Part shown: one piece after another, positions 63,019-64,000 of the stretch | Layout of the letters: each line of letters opens with the position of its first letter | Position numbering within the stretch: the stretch's first letter is position 1 | Source of the DNA: Oscillospiraceae bacterium | Lineage (GTDB): Bacteria; Bacillota; Clostridia; Oscillospirales; Ruminococcaceae | Reading direction: 5' to 3' | DNA length: 64,000 nt | NCBI GenBank assembly: GCA_030539275.1 | Contig: JAUNSK010000009.1 | Location: 1-64,000 of the forward strand | Position numbers and translations under genes: made by a program | The notes under the pieces: model-generated | What the model was told of the DNA's origin: nothing | Database searches by the model: none | The model's input: the letters and a program-made list of their open reading frames with translations, nothing else

Positions 63019-64000
63019 ATGAGAGGAATTAAAATGAGAAACAGTAAAAAAATAAAGGTTTTTGCATTTTTGGTTGCAGCTTTTCTCAGTATCAATATGT
63101 ATACTGTGAACAGAGCTCCGGGTGTTCAGGTTACAGCTGACACAGTGAGTGATCTTGAAAAACTCAAGGATGAAAACAATCAGAAAATTAAAAAGCTTCA
63201 GGATGAAATAAATGCGGCACAGGCACAGTACGATAATCTTGAACAGGATGAGATTGCAAAAAATCTTTATATCGATTCACTGAATCAGAAAATAGATCTT
63301 CAGAATCAGAATATTCAGTATGTTAAGGACCAGATGGATCAGATAGATGCTGATATAAAAGAAAACCAGGACAATATTGCGAAGCTTAAGGTAGACATTG
63401 AAAAGAAAAATACTGATATTGATGCAAATATGGAACTGTTCAAGCAGAGACTGAGAGCATCATATATGGTAGGAGATTCAACGATCGCTGCAGTATTTAC
63501 CGGGTCTGCAGATTTTTATGATGTCCTTGCAAAGTATGAACTTGTCTGCAAGGTTGCAAAGCATGATGATGATCTTATAAAAACTCTTAAGACACAGCTT
63601 GAAGATCTGCATGACATGAACCAGGCACTTGATGTAAGACAGCAGGAGCTTGATGCAAGTATGGCTGATGCTGTTGTGAAGAAGGACGAGTTTTCTGCGA
63701 AGCTCAATGATCTTACAATTGATTACCAGAATACACAGTCTGAACTCGAAAAGCTTGGGGTAAAGAAAACAGATCTGTCACAGAGTATAGAGTTAAAACA
63801 GAAGCTGGCTGAAGAAGAAGAAGCAGAACATGACCAGATCGTAGCTCAGATTGAGGCTGCAAAGGAACAGATAAGAAAAGCTCAGGAATCAAGCATAGCA
63901 GAATCAAAGAGAGTATCTGAAGAACAGTCAAAGGCTGCTGAAGAAGAAAAGAGGAAACAGGAAGAAGAGGAGAAAAAACAGCAGGCCACAACACAGGCAC
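63019..64000 (+). CDS. PcsB/EnvC-like coiled-coil cell wall hydrolase regulator (partial, 3' end outside)
   Basis: 327 codons are seen, and the frame is still open at the end of the window. Two start candidates: ATG 63019 (AAAAGGA 8 bases upstream) and ATG 63034 (GAGAGGA 6 bases upstream). A signal peptide follows (KVFAFLVAAFLSINMYTV, then a cut near VTADT). The mature part is almost wholly coiled coil: LEKLKDENNQKIKKLQDEI, a hinge with LRASYMVGDSTIAAVFTGS typical of EnvC/PcsB, then a second coiled coil ending in an EEEKRKQEEEEKKQQ tract. The C-terminal catalytic or CHAP/M23 domain would lie beyond the window. Location after ftsEX fits a partner of FtsX. Confidence 0.85.
   Translation, partial: MRGIKMRNSKKIKVFAFLVAAFLSINMYTVNRAPGVQVTADTVSDLEKLKDENNQKIKKLQDEINAAQAQYDNLEQDEIAKNLYIDSLNQKIDLQNQNIQYVKDQMDQIDADIKENQDNIAKLKVDIEKKNTDIDANMELFKQRLRASYMVGDSTIAAVFTGSADFYDVLAKYELVCKVAKHDDDLIKTLKTQLEDLHDMNQALDVRQQELDASMADAVVKKDEFSAKLNDLTIDYQNTQSELEKLGVKKTDLSQSIELKQKLAEEEEAEHDQIVAQIEAAKEQIRKAQESSIAESKRVSEEQSKAAEEEKRKQEEEEKKQQATTQA

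Overview
The window looks like chromosomal core DNA from a low-GC Gram-positive anaerobe of the class Clostridia, most probably a Ruminococcus-type member of the Oscillospiraceae. The reasons are: transketolase split into two adjacent genes, SepF/DivIVA/YggS division genes, a DnaD/DnaI-type helicase loader pair, a T-box in front of tyrS, an FtsEX plus coiled-coil cell wall hydrolase regulator set, many TTG/GTG starts behind strong AGGAGG-like ribosome sites, and large secreted proteins with choice-of-anchor and SpaA-like domains. The genus is an inference. No prophage, insertion sequence or CRISPR array was seen.

Layout. 1-970: 3' end of a 5S rRNA, its terminator, and a stretch with only gene debris. 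975-6822 (minus): guaA, a small membrane protein, a 2-hydroxyacid dehydrogenase, proB, proA and an acidic single-pass membrane protein. 7260-9637 (plus): a GT2-GtrA fusion, a phosphodiester glycosidase-like protein and a membrane protein. 9693-13224 (minus): rodA, a Cof-type phosphatase and yifB/comM. 13384-21500 (plus): rpoB-rpoC from a consensus promoter. 21532-23234: a single-chain BY-kinase. 23250-26703 (minus): a heterodimeric ABC exporter whose first subunit has a degenerate ATPase site. 27286-30946 (minus): tyrS with a T-box, dnaI and a dnaD-like gene.

31105-39333 (plus): miaB, a YlbF-like protein with a cysteine tail, mutS, mutL, miaA and an hfq reading frame interrupted by an amber codon. 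39334-48840 (plus): a HlyD-like protein, yggS, sepF, divIVA, ileS, lspA, rluD and the two transketolase halves. 48925-52056: an ECF sigma factor and putative anti-sigma factor behind a long perfect palindrome, then a serine hydrolase gene that has lost its catalytic N-terminus. 52160-57189: a divergent locus for a TasA/camelysin-like secreted protein and, on the other strand, a related small secreted protein and a 1114-residue choice-of-anchor surface protein.

57301-59734: a Ddl-like ligase and a MurI-like racemase, both with substitutions at catalytic positions, and a DUF1934 protein. 59986-64000: a PucR/CdaR-like regulator, ftsE, ftsX and the 5' part of a PcsB/EnvC-like gene that runs off the edge.

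The most unusual signals are the amber codon at the conserved RNA-binding aromatic position of hfq, the ddl/murI-like pair with altered active sites, the TasA-like/choice-of-anchor locus, the orphan single-chain BY-kinase, and the possible ATT start of ftsX. Most other genes are ordinary housekeeping genes. All calls rest on reading the sequence and recalled family motifs; no database search was run.
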